A stretch of 64,000 nucleotides of DNA from Streptomyces sp. HD. Its GTDB lineage: Bacteria; Actinomycetota; Actinomycetes; Streptomycetales; Streptomycetaceae. A program made the position numbers and the translations under genes. The DNA is taken from the NCBI RefSeq assembly GCF_028369295.1, contig NZ_JAQMYP010000034.1, forward strand, positions 46,509 through 110,508, given 5' to 3'. The notes beneath the pieces were generated by a model. The model had not been told where the DNA came from and searched no databases. It worked only from the letters and a program-made list of their open reading frames with translations. This document shows, one piece after another, positions 50,127 to 58,898 of the stretch (positions are counted from its first letter, which is position 1; every line of letters starts with the position of its first letter).

Positions 50127-51467
50127 TCACCAGCCCGTCAGCAGAAGGTGATTGACGAGCAGCGCGAGCACGGCCTGCGCCACGAGCCAGGCACGCGCCC
50201 CCGTCAGCAGCGCGCACGCGGGCAGCAGCCACAGCGCGAACGGCAGCCAGATCCGCTCCGTCTCCGCCTTGCTCATCCCGGACAGATCGGCGACGAGCAT
50301 CGCGACCAGCGCGCCGGCCACGAGGAGGGCCAGGCGAGCCTGGCCGCCGTCCGTCCTCCGGATCAGCGCCGCCCCCGCCCGCCGCAGCCCGGCCACCGTG
50401 GCCAGGCCCACGATGACGACCGTGCACGCGAGGTTGGCCCACACCCAGTAGCCGTACGGCCGCACACCACCGGCGCCCTGGTGGTAGCGGGTGACCAGCA
50501 CGCGGTACGCCTCCCACCAGTCGAAGCCCGCCGCGGTGAACGCGACGGGGGCGACCAGGAAGCCGGCCAGCAGGAAGGGGAGAGGGCGGGTGCGGTGCGA
50601 TCCCAGCAGCAGTACCGCGCCGGCGATCACCGCGAAGAGGGTCAGGCCGTAGGAGAGGTAGACGGTCCAGCCGAAGAGGAGGCCGGAAGCCAGCCCCGTC
50701 CACCCCGGCCGGCAGCCCGTCACCGCCAGCGCGAGAAGGGCGAGCGCCCATGCCGCGACCGCCGCGAAGTACCCGTCGGCCGACGTGCCCACCCACACCG
50801 CCGCCGGGGCGAGGACGAGGAAGGGCGCGGCGCGGCGGGCGAGCCGCTCCTCGGTCAGGGCGCGTACGGCGACGAGGACCGCGACCGCCGCCGTCGTACC
50901 GACGGTGATGCACCAGGTGCCCGCCCAGCCGCCACCGCCCAGGCCGATCCGGTCGAGCAGGACGAAGGTGAGGGTGGCACCCGGGGGGTGCCCGGCGACA
51001 TGGGCGGGCCAGTTGTCCGGCGACTCCAGCAGGATGTGGTCGGAGAAGCCCCGGAGCGCGGCCGGGATGTCGTGGAAGCGGTCGATGACCCGGAGGTACT
51101 CGTGCTGTGTCGTCAGCTGCCCCGCGACACCCTGGTGCCAGCCGTCGACCAGGGCAAGGGACCAGGTCCAGGCCATGCCGGTGCCCCAGGCGGCGAGGAG
51201 CAGGGAACGCCACGGAAGCCGGACCGCGACGGAGGGGCCGTACACCACCACGGCCGCCGCGACGGCGAGCGCGGCCGGCGTGCCGGGTCCGAGATGCGGA
51301 TCCCAGTCCGCCAGCAGGGGCGGCCAGTTGACCCGGAGGGTGCCGTGCCGGTGCTGGATCACCGTGCCGACGACCGCGGCGGCGACGACGAGCAGCACGG
51401 CGGCAGCCGCCGCGCAAAGGTCGCGGCGGAGGTCATGGTCGAGAGCTTCGGGCAGGTCGCGGTTCAC
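50127..51467 (-). CDS. Polytopic integral membrane protein (GT-C-like)
   Basis: A 446-residue protein with about eleven hydrophobic helices and an extracytoplasmic loop after helix 2 containing VNWPPLLADWDPHLGPGTP. The general layout, plus the acidic and aromatic loops (YLRVIDRFHDIPAALRGFSDHILLESPDNWPAH), recalls GT-C glycosyltransferases of the mannosyl- or arabinosyl-transferase type, but the clear DxD/ExD motif is uncertain. GTG 51467 is used. It is divergent from the molybdopterin oxidoreductase gene. Function unknown. Confidence 0.65.
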   Translation of the reverse strand: MNRDLPEALDHDLRRDLCAAAAAVLLVVAAAVVGTVIQHRHGTLRVNWPPLLADWDPHLGPGTPAALAVAAAVVVYGPSVAVRLPWRSLLLAAWGTGMAWTWSLALVDGWHQGVAGQLTTQHEYLRVIDRFHDIPAALRGFSDHILLESPDNWPAHVAGHPPGATLTFVLLDRIGLGGGGWAGTWCITVGTTAAVAVLVAVRALTEERLARRAAPFLVLAPAAVWVGTSADGYFAAVAAWALALLALAVTGCRPGWTGLASGLLFGWTVYLSYGLTLFAVIAGAVLLLGSHRTRPLPFLLAGFLVAPVAFTAAGFDWWEAYRVLVTRYHQGAGGVRPYGYWVWANLACTVVIVGLATVAGLRRAGAALIRRTDGGQARLALLVAGALVAMLVADLSGMSKAETERIWLPFALWLLPACALLTGARAWLVAQAVLALLVNHLLLTGW

Positions 51468-51580
51468 GCCTGAACGCTAGGACGGGCGGTGTCCTCCGCA
51501 CGGCTGACAGGCACGGACGTCAGAGATTCGTCATCGTTCAAGGCGGCTTCCCCGGCCCCGTCCGGGCCTACGGTCGCCCC

Positions 51581-52807
51581 ATGGCACGGTCTCCCTTCTC
51601 ACCCTCCTTCTGGCGCAGCCCGCTGCGCGGCCCCTGGCTGACCTCGGTGCTCGGCGTCGTCCTGCTCGGCGGGATCACGGTGCTGTTCGTGACGGGGCTG
51701 GTGTCCTACGCCGCCTACAACCCGAACCTGTCGCCGGTGAACGACAAGACCCCGGACAAGGGGATCCTCGGCTTCTACCTCTTCTCCTGGCCGACCGACC
51801 CGCACTGGCTGTACCGGCTCAACCAGGGCGTCCACGTCACCCTCGGCATCACTCTGATCCCCGTACTGCTGGCCAAGCTGTGGTCGGTCGTACCGAAGCT
51901 CTACACCCTGCCGCCGGCGCGGTCCCTTGCCCACGCGCTGGAGCGGATCTCGCTGCTGCTGCTGGTCGGCGGCGCGCTGTTCGAGTTCGTGACCGGCGTG
52001 CTCAACGTCCAGCTCGACTACATCTTCCCGGGCTCCTTCTACACCCTGCACTTCTACGGGGCGTGGGTGTTCATCGCCGCGTTCGTCGCCCATGCGGTGC
52101 TGAAGATGCCGACGGCCTGGCGAAACCTGCGCCAACTGCGCGAGGAGAAGAACGAGTTGGTGCCGGCCGAGCCGGCCGAGCCGACCGTCTCCCGGCGCGG
52201 CGCCCTGTGGTTCGTGGGCGGCGGCTCGCTGTTGCTGTTCGCCACGACCGTCGGACAGAGCTTCGACGGTGCCCTGCGCCGCACCGCCCTCCTCGCCCCG
52301 CACGGCGGCTCCGAACCGGGCAGCGGGCCGGGCGGCTTCCAGATCAACAAGACGGCCGCGTACGTCGGGGTCAGTGACGCCGAGACGAGCGAGGAGGCGT
52401 GGCGGCTGGTGGTCGAGGGCCGCGACGGGCGGACGGTCCGCCTCAGCCGCGCCGACCTGCTCGACCTGCCGCTGCACAGCGCGGCGCTGCCCATCGCCTG
52501 CGTGGAGGGCTGGTCGACGTCCGACCAGTGGTGGCGCGGGGTACGACTGCGGGACCTGGCCGCGCTCGTCGGCTACGACGAGGACCCGCCCGACGTCTTC
52601 GTGGAGTCACTCCAGCGGCGCGGCGCCTTCCGCCGGGCCGCCCTGCGCGCCAACCAGGTCGCCGACTCCCGCTCCCTGCTCGCCCTGTTCGTCAACGGCG
52701 AGGAGCTGACCCCCGACCACGGCTACCCGGCGCGGATCATCGTGCCGGCCGCGCCCGGCGTGCTGAACACCAAGTGGGTGGCCCGGATGACGTTCGGAGA
52801 CCTGTGA
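51581..52807 (+). CDS. Cytochrome-b-like membrane domain fused to molybdopterin oxidoreductase
   Basis: A 408-residue fusion. The first about 190 residues hold four membrane helices with candidate haem histidines (NQGVHVTLG, LHFYGAWVF, FVAHAVLKM). After a linker comes an oxidoreductase molybdopterin-binding domain of the sulfite-oxidase type (about 250-405). The molybdenum-ligand cysteine is Cys307 in PIACVEGWS, and HGYPARIIVP is the family's late motif. It probably passes electrons between membrane and an extracytoplasmic substrate. The next small membrane-protein gene starts in the stop codon (TGATG), so they act together. Confidence 0.87.
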   Translation: MARSPFSPSFWRSPLRGPWLTSVLGVVLLGGITVLFVTGLVSYAAYNPNLSPVNDKTPDKGILGFYLFSWPTDPHWLYRLNQGVHVTLGITLIPVLLAKLWSVVPKLYTLPPARSLAHALERISLLLLVGGALFEFVTGVLNVQLDYIFPGSFYTLHFYGAWVFIAAFVAHAVLKMPTAWRNLRQLREEKNELVPAEPAEPTVSRRGALWFVGGGSLLLFATTVGQSFDGALRRTALLAPHGGSEPGSGPGGFQINKTAAYVGVSDAETSEEAWRLVVEGRDGRTVRLSRADLLDLPLHSAALPIACVEGWSTSDQWWRGVRLRDLAALVGYDEDPPDVFVESLQRRGAFRRAALRANQVADSRSLLALFVNGEELTPDHGYPARIIVPAAPGVLNTKWVARMTFGDL

Positions 52808-53274
52808 TGCGACGACCTCAGCTCCTCCCCGTCGGCAGCCCCCTCCAGATCCTCCTTCTCGCCTGCTCGTTCGCGCTCGCCGGATACGCGGGGGTTCGGC
52901 TGCTGGAGGGGGACTGGTTCGAGATCGCGCTGTGGTTCGTGGGCGCGGCGATCGTCCACGACCTCGTCCTGGTGCCGCTCTACGGGGCGGCGGACCAGGC
53001 GCTGCTGCGCGGCTTCGACGCGGCCGGGGCACGCGGTCGGGTGTCGTACGTCCGGGTCCCGGCCGCGCTGTCCCTGCTGCTCCTGCTGGTCTGGTTCCCG
53101 CTGATCACCGGCCGCGTGGCAGACCGCTACGCCGCCGGCACCGGCCTGTCCCCGGACGCCTTCCTGCCTCGCTGGCTGCTGATCATGGCGGTGCTTTTCG
53201 GGGGTTCGGCTGTGGTGTTCGTGCTCCGGGAACGGCGGTTGCGCAGGGCGGCGAAGGATCGCGAGCCCGGCTGA
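52807..53274 (+). CDS. Small polytopic membrane protein linked to the Mo-oxidoreductase
   Basis: A 155-residue protein with four predicted helices and a basic C-terminal tail (RERRLRRAAKDREPG). The start codon overlaps the previous stop by 1 base. No enzyme motif is visible. Its conserved pairing with the molybdopterin fusion in streptomycetes suggests an accessory subunit or assembly factor; this is inference. Confidence 0.72.
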   Translation: MRRPQLLPVGSPLQILLLACSFALAGYAGVRLLEGDWFEIALWFVGAAIVHDLVLVPLYGAADQALLRGFDAAGARGRVSYVRVPAALSLLLLLVWFPLITGRVADRYAAGTGLSPDAFLPRWLLIMAVLFGGSAVVFVLRERRLRRAAKDREPG

Positions 53275-53492
53275 CGGTACGCGGCGCGGTGCTCAGCGGT
53301 TGGGCGCCTGTGACACCGGTCGGCGCTGCCCGTGGTTCCAGTCCTCGGTGGTGGCGAAAGATTGGTCGTTTGCTGGTCTGTTGCTGTCAGTTCTCTGGGC
53401 TTGCTCTCGACGGCGTGTTCCTAGGGTCGTTGACGTTCCGCAGGAGGTCCGGCCCCCGGGACTCCGCATCCCTATCGCTCTGGAGACGTCTG

Positions 53493-53900
53493 ATGCGTGC
53501 AATACCCCGTCGTGCCCTGGCCGCCGTTCCCGCCGCCGTTCTGATGTTCACCCTGGTCGCCTGCGGCGGCTCCGACTCCGGTGATTCCGCCGCCGGCGCG
53601 AGCAACACGCAGGCGGCGCAGGACTCCGGTGCCACCGCAGAGGGCGGGGCCGCGGACGCAGAAGGCGGCGACGCGGTGGAGACGCCGTTGACCGGTGAGG
53701 CGAAGCAGAAGGCCGAGGCGGCGGCCCTGGCGGCCTATCCCGGCACGGTGGTCAAGTCCGAGAAGGACGCGGAGAACCCCGGGATGTACGCGGTGGAGAT
53801 CCAGAAGGCCGACGGCGGTGAGGTCGAGGTCTACCTCGACCCCAAGACGTTCAAGGTCGTCAAGACCAAGGACGAGGAGGCCGACGAGGTCGGCAGCTGA
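53493..53900 (+). CDS. PepSY-like lipoprotein
   Basis: A 135-residue lipoprotein. Signal and lipobox are ALAAVPAAVLMFTLVACGG (Cys24 or so). A Ser/Ala/Gly/Glu-rich spacer is followed by a compact PepSY-type domain (about 68-130; EAAALAAYPGTVVKSEKD... EVEVYLDPKTFKVV). It directly precedes a response regulator/histidine kinase pair, the usual position for PepSY proteins that tune or are controlled by such a system. ATG 53493 has TGGAGA upstream. Confidence 0.8.
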   Translation: MRAIPRRALAAVPAAVLMFTLVACGGSDSGDSAAGASNTQAAQDSGATAEGGAADAEGGDAVETPLTGEAKQKAEAAALAAYPGTVVKSEKDAENPGMYAVEIQKADGGEVEVYLDPKTFKVVKTKDEEADEVGS

Positions 53901-53984
53901 TCCCTGACCGGACGGACGGAAGAAAGGCATCATCCGTTCTCTCAGCCCCCAGGCGGGTTCTCGTGAACGACCCGACTCGTGTGA

Positions 53985-53994
53985 CACAGCTGTG
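53985..53994. promoter_or_regulatory. CACAGCTGTG palindrome before the response regulator
   Basis: A 10-bp perfect palindrome ends 13 bases before ATG 54008. It may be a control site of the two-component operon; evidence is only its symmetry and position. Confidence 0.3.
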
Positions 53995-54007
53995 CGAGCC
54001 TGTCGCC

Positions 54008-54727
54008 ATGCGGCTGCTGTTGATCGAAGACGACGACCGGATCGCCCAACCGCTCACCGAGGGGCTGGGCCGCTACGGCTTCACCGTGGACCGGGTACGC
54101 ACGGGCGCCGCCGGCCTGGCGGATGCCGCCGCCCGCCCCGATCTGGTCCTCCTCGACCTCGGGCTGCCGGACATGGACGGCCTGGACGTGTGCCGCAGCC
54201 TGCGGGCCCGCTCCCCGGTCCCCATCATCATGATCACCGCCCGGGGTGAGGAGGCCGACCGGGTGGCGGGACTGGAACTCGGTGCGGACGACTACATGGC
54301 CAAGCCGTTCGGCGTACGGGAGTTGGTGGCCCGTATCCGCGCGGTCACCCGCCGCACCGGCGCCCTGCCCGCCGGGCCGTCGGCCCCCGACGCACCACCC
54401 ACAGTGCCCGCACCGCAGCGGCTCGGTCCGTTGCAGATCGACCGGCGCACCCGCCTGGTCCGCCTCGACGGCCGCGAAGTCGCGCTGTCTCCCCGGGAGT
54501 TCGATCTGCTCGCCCACCTGGCCCAGGACCCCGGGGCCGTACACTCCCGCCGGCAGATCATGGACACGGTCTGGGACCCGCACTTCTTCGGCCCCACCAA
54601 GACCCTCGACGCCCACGTAGCGGCGCTGCGCCGCAAGCTCGGCGACCCCGGCTGGATCACGACCGCGCGCGGCGTCGGCTTCCGTCTGACCGTGCCGGGG
54701 GATCCGCCACCGGAGGCGGCCCGATGA
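54008..54727 (+). CDS. OmpR-family response regulator
   Basis: A 239-residue response regulator. The receiver domain (1-115) has the acidic pair EDDDR, the phospho-acceptor Asp in LVLLDLGLPDMDG, Thr in MITARGEE and Lys in MAKPFG. The C-terminal winged helix (about 138-230) shows ALSPREFDLLAHLAQ and DAHVAALRRKLGD. ATG 54008 is preferred over GTG 53963 because the receiver fold starts there. It is coupled to the kinase gene by a 4-base overlap and lies downstream of a PepSY lipoprotein gene. Confidence 0.92.
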   Translation: MRLLLIEDDDRIAQPLTEGLGRYGFTVDRVRTGAAGLADAAARPDLVLLDLGLPDMDGLDVCRSLRARSPVPIIMITARGEEADRVAGLELGADDYMAKPFGVRELVARIRAVTRRTGALPAGPSAPDAPPTVPAPQRLGPLQIDRRTRLVRLDGREVALSPREFDLLAHLAQDPGAVHSRRQIMDTVWDPHFFGPTKTLDAHVAALRRKLGDPGWITTARGVGFRLTVPGDPPPEAAR

Positions 54728-56148
54728 CCCGGCGCCTGCTGTACAGCTATCTCGGCCTGGCCCTGCTCGTGCTGGCCGGCCTGGAGATCCCGCTCGGCTA
54801 CCTCTACGCCCGCGGCGAGACCTCCCGCTTCTCCCAGACCGTCGAGCGGGATGCGACGATGCTCGCCGAGGTCACCGAGGAGAGCATCGAGGAGGGCAAC
54901 CTCGCCGAACTGCCCGCGCTGATCGGCGACTACACCGCCCGCACCGGCGGCCGGGTCGTCGTGGTCGACCGCAACGGGATCGTCCTGGCCGCCTCCGGCA
55001 CCACCGTGCGCACCGGCACGGACCTCTCCGCCCAGCCGGACATCGCCACTGCCCTGCGCAACAGGCCCACCACCGCCACCGTCACGGACACGGGCGGCGG
55101 TGACGTCCTGTACGCCACCCAGCCGGGCTCCTCCGGCACCACGATCCGCGGCGCGCTGCGGCTGACGTACCCGATGACGACGGTCACCGACCGGGTGCAC
55201 CGGATCTGGCTCGCCCTCGCGCTCGCCGGAGCCGCCCTTCTCGCCGCCGTCGCCCTGGTCGCCTTCACCCTGGCCCGCTGGATCACCCGCCCCTTGCGCA
55301 CCCTGCACCGCGCCACCACCCAGCTCGCCGACGGCCGGCTCGCCGACCCGCCCGACACCACCACCGGCCCGCCCGAACTACGCGAACTGGCCGCCTCCTT
55401 CACCCGCACCGCCACCCGCCTGCAGCAACTGCTGGACGCTCAGCAGGCGTTCGCCGCGGAAGCCTCCCACCAGCTCAGGACACCGCTGACCGCGCTGCGG
55501 CTGCGGCTGGAGAACTTCGAGCCCTACCTCGACCCGCGCGCCCACGGCGGCCTGGACGAGGCCGTGGGCGAAGTCGAGCGGCTGGGGCGCATGGTGCACG
55601 GGCTGCTCGCCCTGGCCCGTCTGGAGAACTCGGCCACCGCACCGGAGCCGACCGACCTGGACGCCGTACTGGCCGACCGCGCCGCAACGTGGGAGCCGCT
55701 CGCCGCCGAACAGCACGTCACCCTCGTCGTCACCGGAACGGCGGCGGGCCGGGTCTGGGCGATCCCCGAGGCGCTGGAGCAGATCGTCGACAACCTGGTC
55801 GCCAACGCGCTGCGGGTCTCCCCGCCCGGCACCACGCTCACCCTCACCCGCGCCCCCGGCGCCGAACTGCATGTCGTCGACCAGGGCCCGGGTATGCCGT
55901 CGGCCGACCGGGAGCGGGCCTTCGACCGGTTCTGGCGCGCCTCGGACTCCCACCACGACGGCACCGGCCTCGGCCTGCCCATCGTCCGCCACCTGGTCCG
56001 CGCCTCCGGCGGCGAGATAACCCTGCACGCGGCTCCCGGCGGGGGCTTGGACGCCCGTGTGCGGCTGCGCCCGGTGGCCAGTGGACGGCGGCGGCGCACC
56101 CAGAACGGCTCGCCCCGGGCGGCCCGGACCGCAGTCACAGCGCGTTGA
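54724..56148 (+). CDS. Sensor histidine kinase
   Basis: A 474-residue membrane sensor kinase: helix 1 (about 5-27), extracytoplasmic sensor (about 28-157), helix 2 (about 158-183), HAMP, dimerisation box with phospho-His in ASHQLRTPLTALR (about 250), and ATPase domain with N box DNLVANALRV, G1 DQGPGMP and G2 GTGLGLPIV. The partner of the adjacent response regulator. Extracytoplasmic ligand unknown; the upstream PepSY lipoprotein may take part. Confidence 0.92.
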   Translation: MTRRLLYSYLGLALLVLAGLEIPLGYLYARGETSRFSQTVERDATMLAEVTEESIEEGNLAELPALIGDYTARTGGRVVVVDRNGIVLAASGTTVRTGTDLSAQPDIATALRNRPTTATVTDTGGGDVLYATQPGSSGTTIRGALRLTYPMTTVTDRVHRIWLALALAGAALLAAVALVAFTLARWITRPLRTLHRATTQLADGRLADPPDTTTGPPELRELAASFTRTATRLQQLLDAQQAFAAEASHQLRTPLTALRLRLENFEPYLDPRAHGGLDEAVGEVERLGRMVHGLLALARLENSATAPEPTDLDAVLADRAATWEPLAAEQHVTLVVTGTAAGRVWAIPEALEQIVDNLVANALRVSPPGTTLTLTRAPGAELHVVDQGPGMPSADRERAFDRFWRASDSHHDGTGLGLPIVRHLVRASGGEITLHAAPGGGLDARVRLRPVASGRRRRTQNGSPRAARTAVTAR

Positions 56149-56267
56149 CCCGTCCAACGGCACGATGCCCGCGGGACGTACGCCGACGCAGCGTACGCGC
56201 TCACGGACTGGACATACGCCGTAACTTCTCGTGACCATGGGCGGGTCCGGAGTGCGAGAGGTGGCTC

Positions 56268-57131
56268 ATGTCAGGTGCCGGTTCGGTGGGGACAGCAGGG
56301 GAACCCGGTGGGGGAGAGCCTGAATCGTCCGACAGTCTGCGGACGTTCGGGGCGGTGGTGCAGGCCCTGCGGGAGCATGCGGGGTTAGGCAGAGAGGAGT
56401 TCGGCGACCTCGTCGGGTACTCCAAACACACCGTCGCCTCCGTCGAGTTGGGGCGTCGGATGCCCGATCCCGCCTTCGTGGAGGGCGCCGACGAGGCCCT
56501 CGGTAACACCGGTGCGCTGCGGCGCTCGGCGCCGTATCTCTCGCGGCAGCCGGGGATCGCGGCCTGGTTCCGGCAGTGGGCGCGGCTGGAGGCCGTGGCG
56601 ATCAGCCTGTACACGTACGAATGCCGGGTCGTGCCGGGGCTGTTGCAGACGGAGGCGTACGCGCGGGCGGTTTCGCTGAGCGTGCCGCCCATTCCCGCCG
56701 AGGCTCAGCTGGAGCAGCGGATCGCCGCTCGGCTGGCGCGGCAGGAGTTGCTGTCGACCCGACGCGAACCGCCGTGCAACTTCAGCTTCATCATCGAGCA
56801 GGCGGTGCTGGAGCGGTACACGGGCGGGGAGGACGTGACGCGCGAACTTCTCGACCATCTGCTGGACTTGACCGAGCGGCACTGGAATGTGGAGCTGCAG
56901 GTCATGCCGTTGCGCGCGCCTGTTCATGCCGGGCTCGATGGGCCGTTGCAGCTGTTGGAGACGCCCGAGCACCGGTGGTTCGCGTACTCGGAGGGGCAGA
57001 ACAACGGGCGGCTCATCTCCGACCTGAAAGAGATCAGCGTTCTCCAGCAGCGTTATGCGAAACTGCGTTCGCAGGCTCTCTCCCCCGAGGACTCCCGGAG
57101 TCTGCTGGAACGGATGCGAGGAGCGCTATGA
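56268..57131 (+). CDS. XRE-family regulator with DUF5753
   Basis: A 287-residue regulator. HTH_31 domain (about 25-85): VVQALREHAGLGREEFGDLVGYSKHTVASVE. DUF5753 follows (about 105-280) with YTYECRVVPGLLQTEAYARA. This is the common streptomycete type that is coded with a DUF397 partner (Scr1/Scr2 style pairs, toxin-antitoxin-like and linked to antibiotic regulation). The stop overlaps the DUF397 start (ATGA). Confidence 0.9.
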   Translation: MSGAGSVGTAGEPGGGEPESSDSLRTFGAVVQALREHAGLGREEFGDLVGYSKHTVASVELGRRMPDPAFVEGADEALGNTGALRRSAPYLSRQPGIAAWFRQWARLEAVAISLYTYECRVVPGLLQTEAYARAVSLSVPPIPAEAQLEQRIAARLARQELLSTRREPPCNFSFIIEQAVLERYTGGEDVTRELLDHLLDLTERHWNVELQVMPLRAPVHAGLDGPLQLLETPEHRWFAYSEGQNNGRLISDLKEISVLQQRYAKLRSQALSPEDSRSLLERMRGAL

Positions 57132-57436
57132 GCCCCACCACCGAACTGGCCTGGTTCAAGAGCAGTCACAGCGGCTCGCAGGGCGACGACTGTGTCGAGG
57201 TCGCACTGTCCTGGTTCAAGAGCAGCTATAGCGGCTCAGAGGGGGACGATTGCGTCGAGGTTGCGCTCGCCTGGCACAAGTCCAGCTACAGCAGCGGCAG
57301 TCAGGGCGACTGCGTAGAGGTCGCCGCCTGCCCCGGCCTCGTCCACGTCCGCGACTCCAAGGACAAGGAAGGCGCCAGGCTCGACCTCACCCCGGCCGCA
57401 TGGGAGCGGTTCATCGCCCACGCCGCGCAGGGGTGA
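57128..57436 (+). CDS. DUF397 protein with a triplicated N-terminal motif
   Basis: A 102-residue DUF397 protein, longer than the usual 60-75. The family motif W.KSS.SGS.GD.CVEVA occurs three times with a 20-residue period (starting at residues 9, 29 and 49), only the last copy continuing into the normal C-terminus VHVRDSKDKEGARL. At DNA level the units (57152, 57212, 57272) are similar but not identical. Partner of the upstream XRE regulator, overlapping it by 4 bases. Confidence 0.9.
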   Translation: MSPTTELAWFKSSHSGSQGDDCVEVALSWFKSSYSGSEGDDCVEVALAWHKSSYSSGSQGDCVEVAACPGLVHVRDSKDKEGARLDLTPAAWERFIAHAAQG

Positions 57437-57443
57437 GGGACGC

Positions 57444-58184
57444 TCACGCCGCCCGCGCCTCCGCCCGGGCCACCGGAAAGCCCTCCGTACGGAAGACCCG
57501 CCGCTCGGCGTCCACCGCGAACACTTCGCAACCCGCACGCGAGGCCGCCCACTCGACGCCTTCCGCGCCCATCGCGTACGCGGCGGTCGCCACCGTGTCC
57601 GCGACGGTCAGGGAGGACGCCACCACACTCAACGAGAGCAGCCCCGTCGCCGGACGCCCCGTGCGGCCGTCGATGATGTGGTCGCCGCGCTCATAGCGGG
57701 CCGACGTCGCGATCGCCCCCTCCGTGAGCTCGGCCACCGTGCACACCTTGTCGGCCTGCTCGGGGTGCCGTACCCCCACCCGCCAGGGCCCGCCGGAGGC
57801 GACCACGTCACCACCGGCGTTCAGGACGAACCGCCTCGCACCCGCCGCCTTCAGCAGTTCGGCCGCCCGCTGCACGGACCAGCCCTTCACCACCGCGCAC
57901 GGATCGAGCCCGCGACCGGGCAGCCGTACGTCGAAGGCGCCGTCCGTGGCGAGCCGGTACTCCTCGCACAGGTCCAGCACCTCGGCGAGGTCCGTGCCGA
58001 TCTCGCCCCGCGCGATCTCACCCCGGTCCAGGCGGCACACCTCGCTGTCCGCCCTGAACGGGCTGAACCGGGCGTCGACCTCGCGCAGCCATGCGAACAC
58101 AGCGTCCGCGGTCTCCTCGCCGACGTGCTCGTCGTCGACCCGTAGTGAGACCGGGAACCCCATGACGTGTTCGACTCGGTGCAT
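57444..58184 (-). CDS. apbE: FAD:protein FMN transferase
   Basis: A 246-residue ApbE-type flavin transferase that attaches FMN covalently to Ser/Thr of FMN-binding domains. Conserved text: VMGFPVSLRV at the start, FSPFRADSEVCRL, GLDPCAVVKGWSV, LNAGGDVVASG and the Mg-site region SLTVADTVATAAYAMG. No lipoprotein signal, so it is the cytosolic or leaderless actinobacterial type. It is the third gene of the minus-strand flavin operon, 2 bases after the FMN-binding protein whose SGAT sites it should modify. Confidence 0.9.
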   Translation of the reverse strand: MHRVEHVMGFPVSLRVDDEHVGEETADAVFAWLREVDARFSPFRADSEVCRLDRGEIARGEIGTDLAEVLDLCEEYRLATDGAFDVRLPGRGLDPCAVVKGWSVQRAAELLKAAGARRFVLNAGGDVVASGGPWRVGVRHPEQADKVCTVAELTEGAIATSARYERGDHIIDGRTGRPATGLLSLSVVASSLTVADTVATAAYAMGAEGVEWAASRAGCEVFAVDAERRVFRTEGFPVARAEARAA

Positions 58185-58186
58185 GA

Positions 58187-58879
58187 TCAGCCCTTCGCGT
58201 CGATGGCGGCCTGGAGGGACTCCTTGTAGCCGTCGCTCGTGATGGTCGCGCCGGAGACCGTGTCGATGTCCGCGCTCTGCGCTTCCAGCGTCGCCGCGAC
58301 CAGCTTCGGGACCGCTGCCGTGGTCTGCGGGTGGTTCGGCTGCTGGAGCATCTTCACCGACGCGATCTCGTCGCCCTCGAAGGTCACCTGGACCTGCACC
58401 GGGCCCTTGTCGGTGTCGACCGTCGAACCGTCGATCGTCTGCGTCTGCGACTGCGAGGAGGCGGAGGATTCCGCGTTCGCGTCTATCGCGGCCTGCAACG
58501 ACTCCTTGTAGCCGTCGCTGGTGATGGTCGCGCCGGAGACCGTGTCGATGTCCGCGCTCTGCGCTTCCAGTGTCGCCGCGACCAGCTTCGGGACCGCTGC
58601 CGTGGTCTGCGGGTGGTTCGGCTGCTGGAGCATCTTCACAGCCGTGATCCTGGTGCCCGCGAAGGTCACCTGGACCTGCACGGGGCCCTTCTCGGTCTGC
58701 AGCGTCGAGCCCTTGACGACCGTGCTGCCCGACCCCGACCCCGACCCGGCGGGGGCGGACGCCGAGGGCGTCGAGGCGGGTGCGGCGGTCTCGACGGCCG
58801 TGCCGACGGACGGCTCGTAGAGCCAGACCGGGACCAGGCCCGCGATGCTCAGGACCAGGACAGGTATTGCTCGCTTCAC
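58187..58879 (-). CDS. Membrane-anchored protein with two near-identical FMN-binding domains
   Basis: A 230-residue protein with one N-terminal membrane anchor (IPVLVLSIAGLVPVWL) and two FMN_bind domains (about 55-135 and 149-229). Each has the flavinylation motif SGATIT (residues 115-120 and 209-214). Fifty-two residues (83-134 and 177-228) are identical between copies, 94 residues apart. GTG 58879 has GAGGAA upstream. It likely carries two covalent FMN groups outside the membrane and accepts electrons from the ferric-reductase-like protein. Confidence 0.9.
   Translation of the reverse strand: MKRAIPVLVLSIAGLVPVWLYEPSVGTAVETAAPASTPSASAPAGSGSGSGSTVVKGSTLQTEKGPVQVQVTFAGTRITAVKMLQQPNHPQTTAAVPKLVAATLEAQSADIDTVSGATITSDGYKESLQAAIDANAESSASSQSQTQTIDGSTVDTDKGPVQVQVTFEGDEIASVKMLQQPNHPQTTAAVPKLVAATLEAQSADIDTVSGATITSDGYKESLQAAIDAKG
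58197..58632. repeat. 282-bp internal tandem duplication in the FMN-binding gene
   Basis: Two copies, 58197-58350 and 58479-58632, are almost identical over about 150 bp at a 282-bp period. Sequence between them is more diverged. The near-identity at third codon positions points to recent duplication or gene conversion. Confidence 0.85.
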
Positions 58880-58898
58880 GATGTGTTCCTCGTCCCTC

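Noticed and set aside
58197..58632. Possible mobile-element duplication
   Set aside because: No terminal inverted repeats or transposase; the copies are two in-frame FMN_bind domains.
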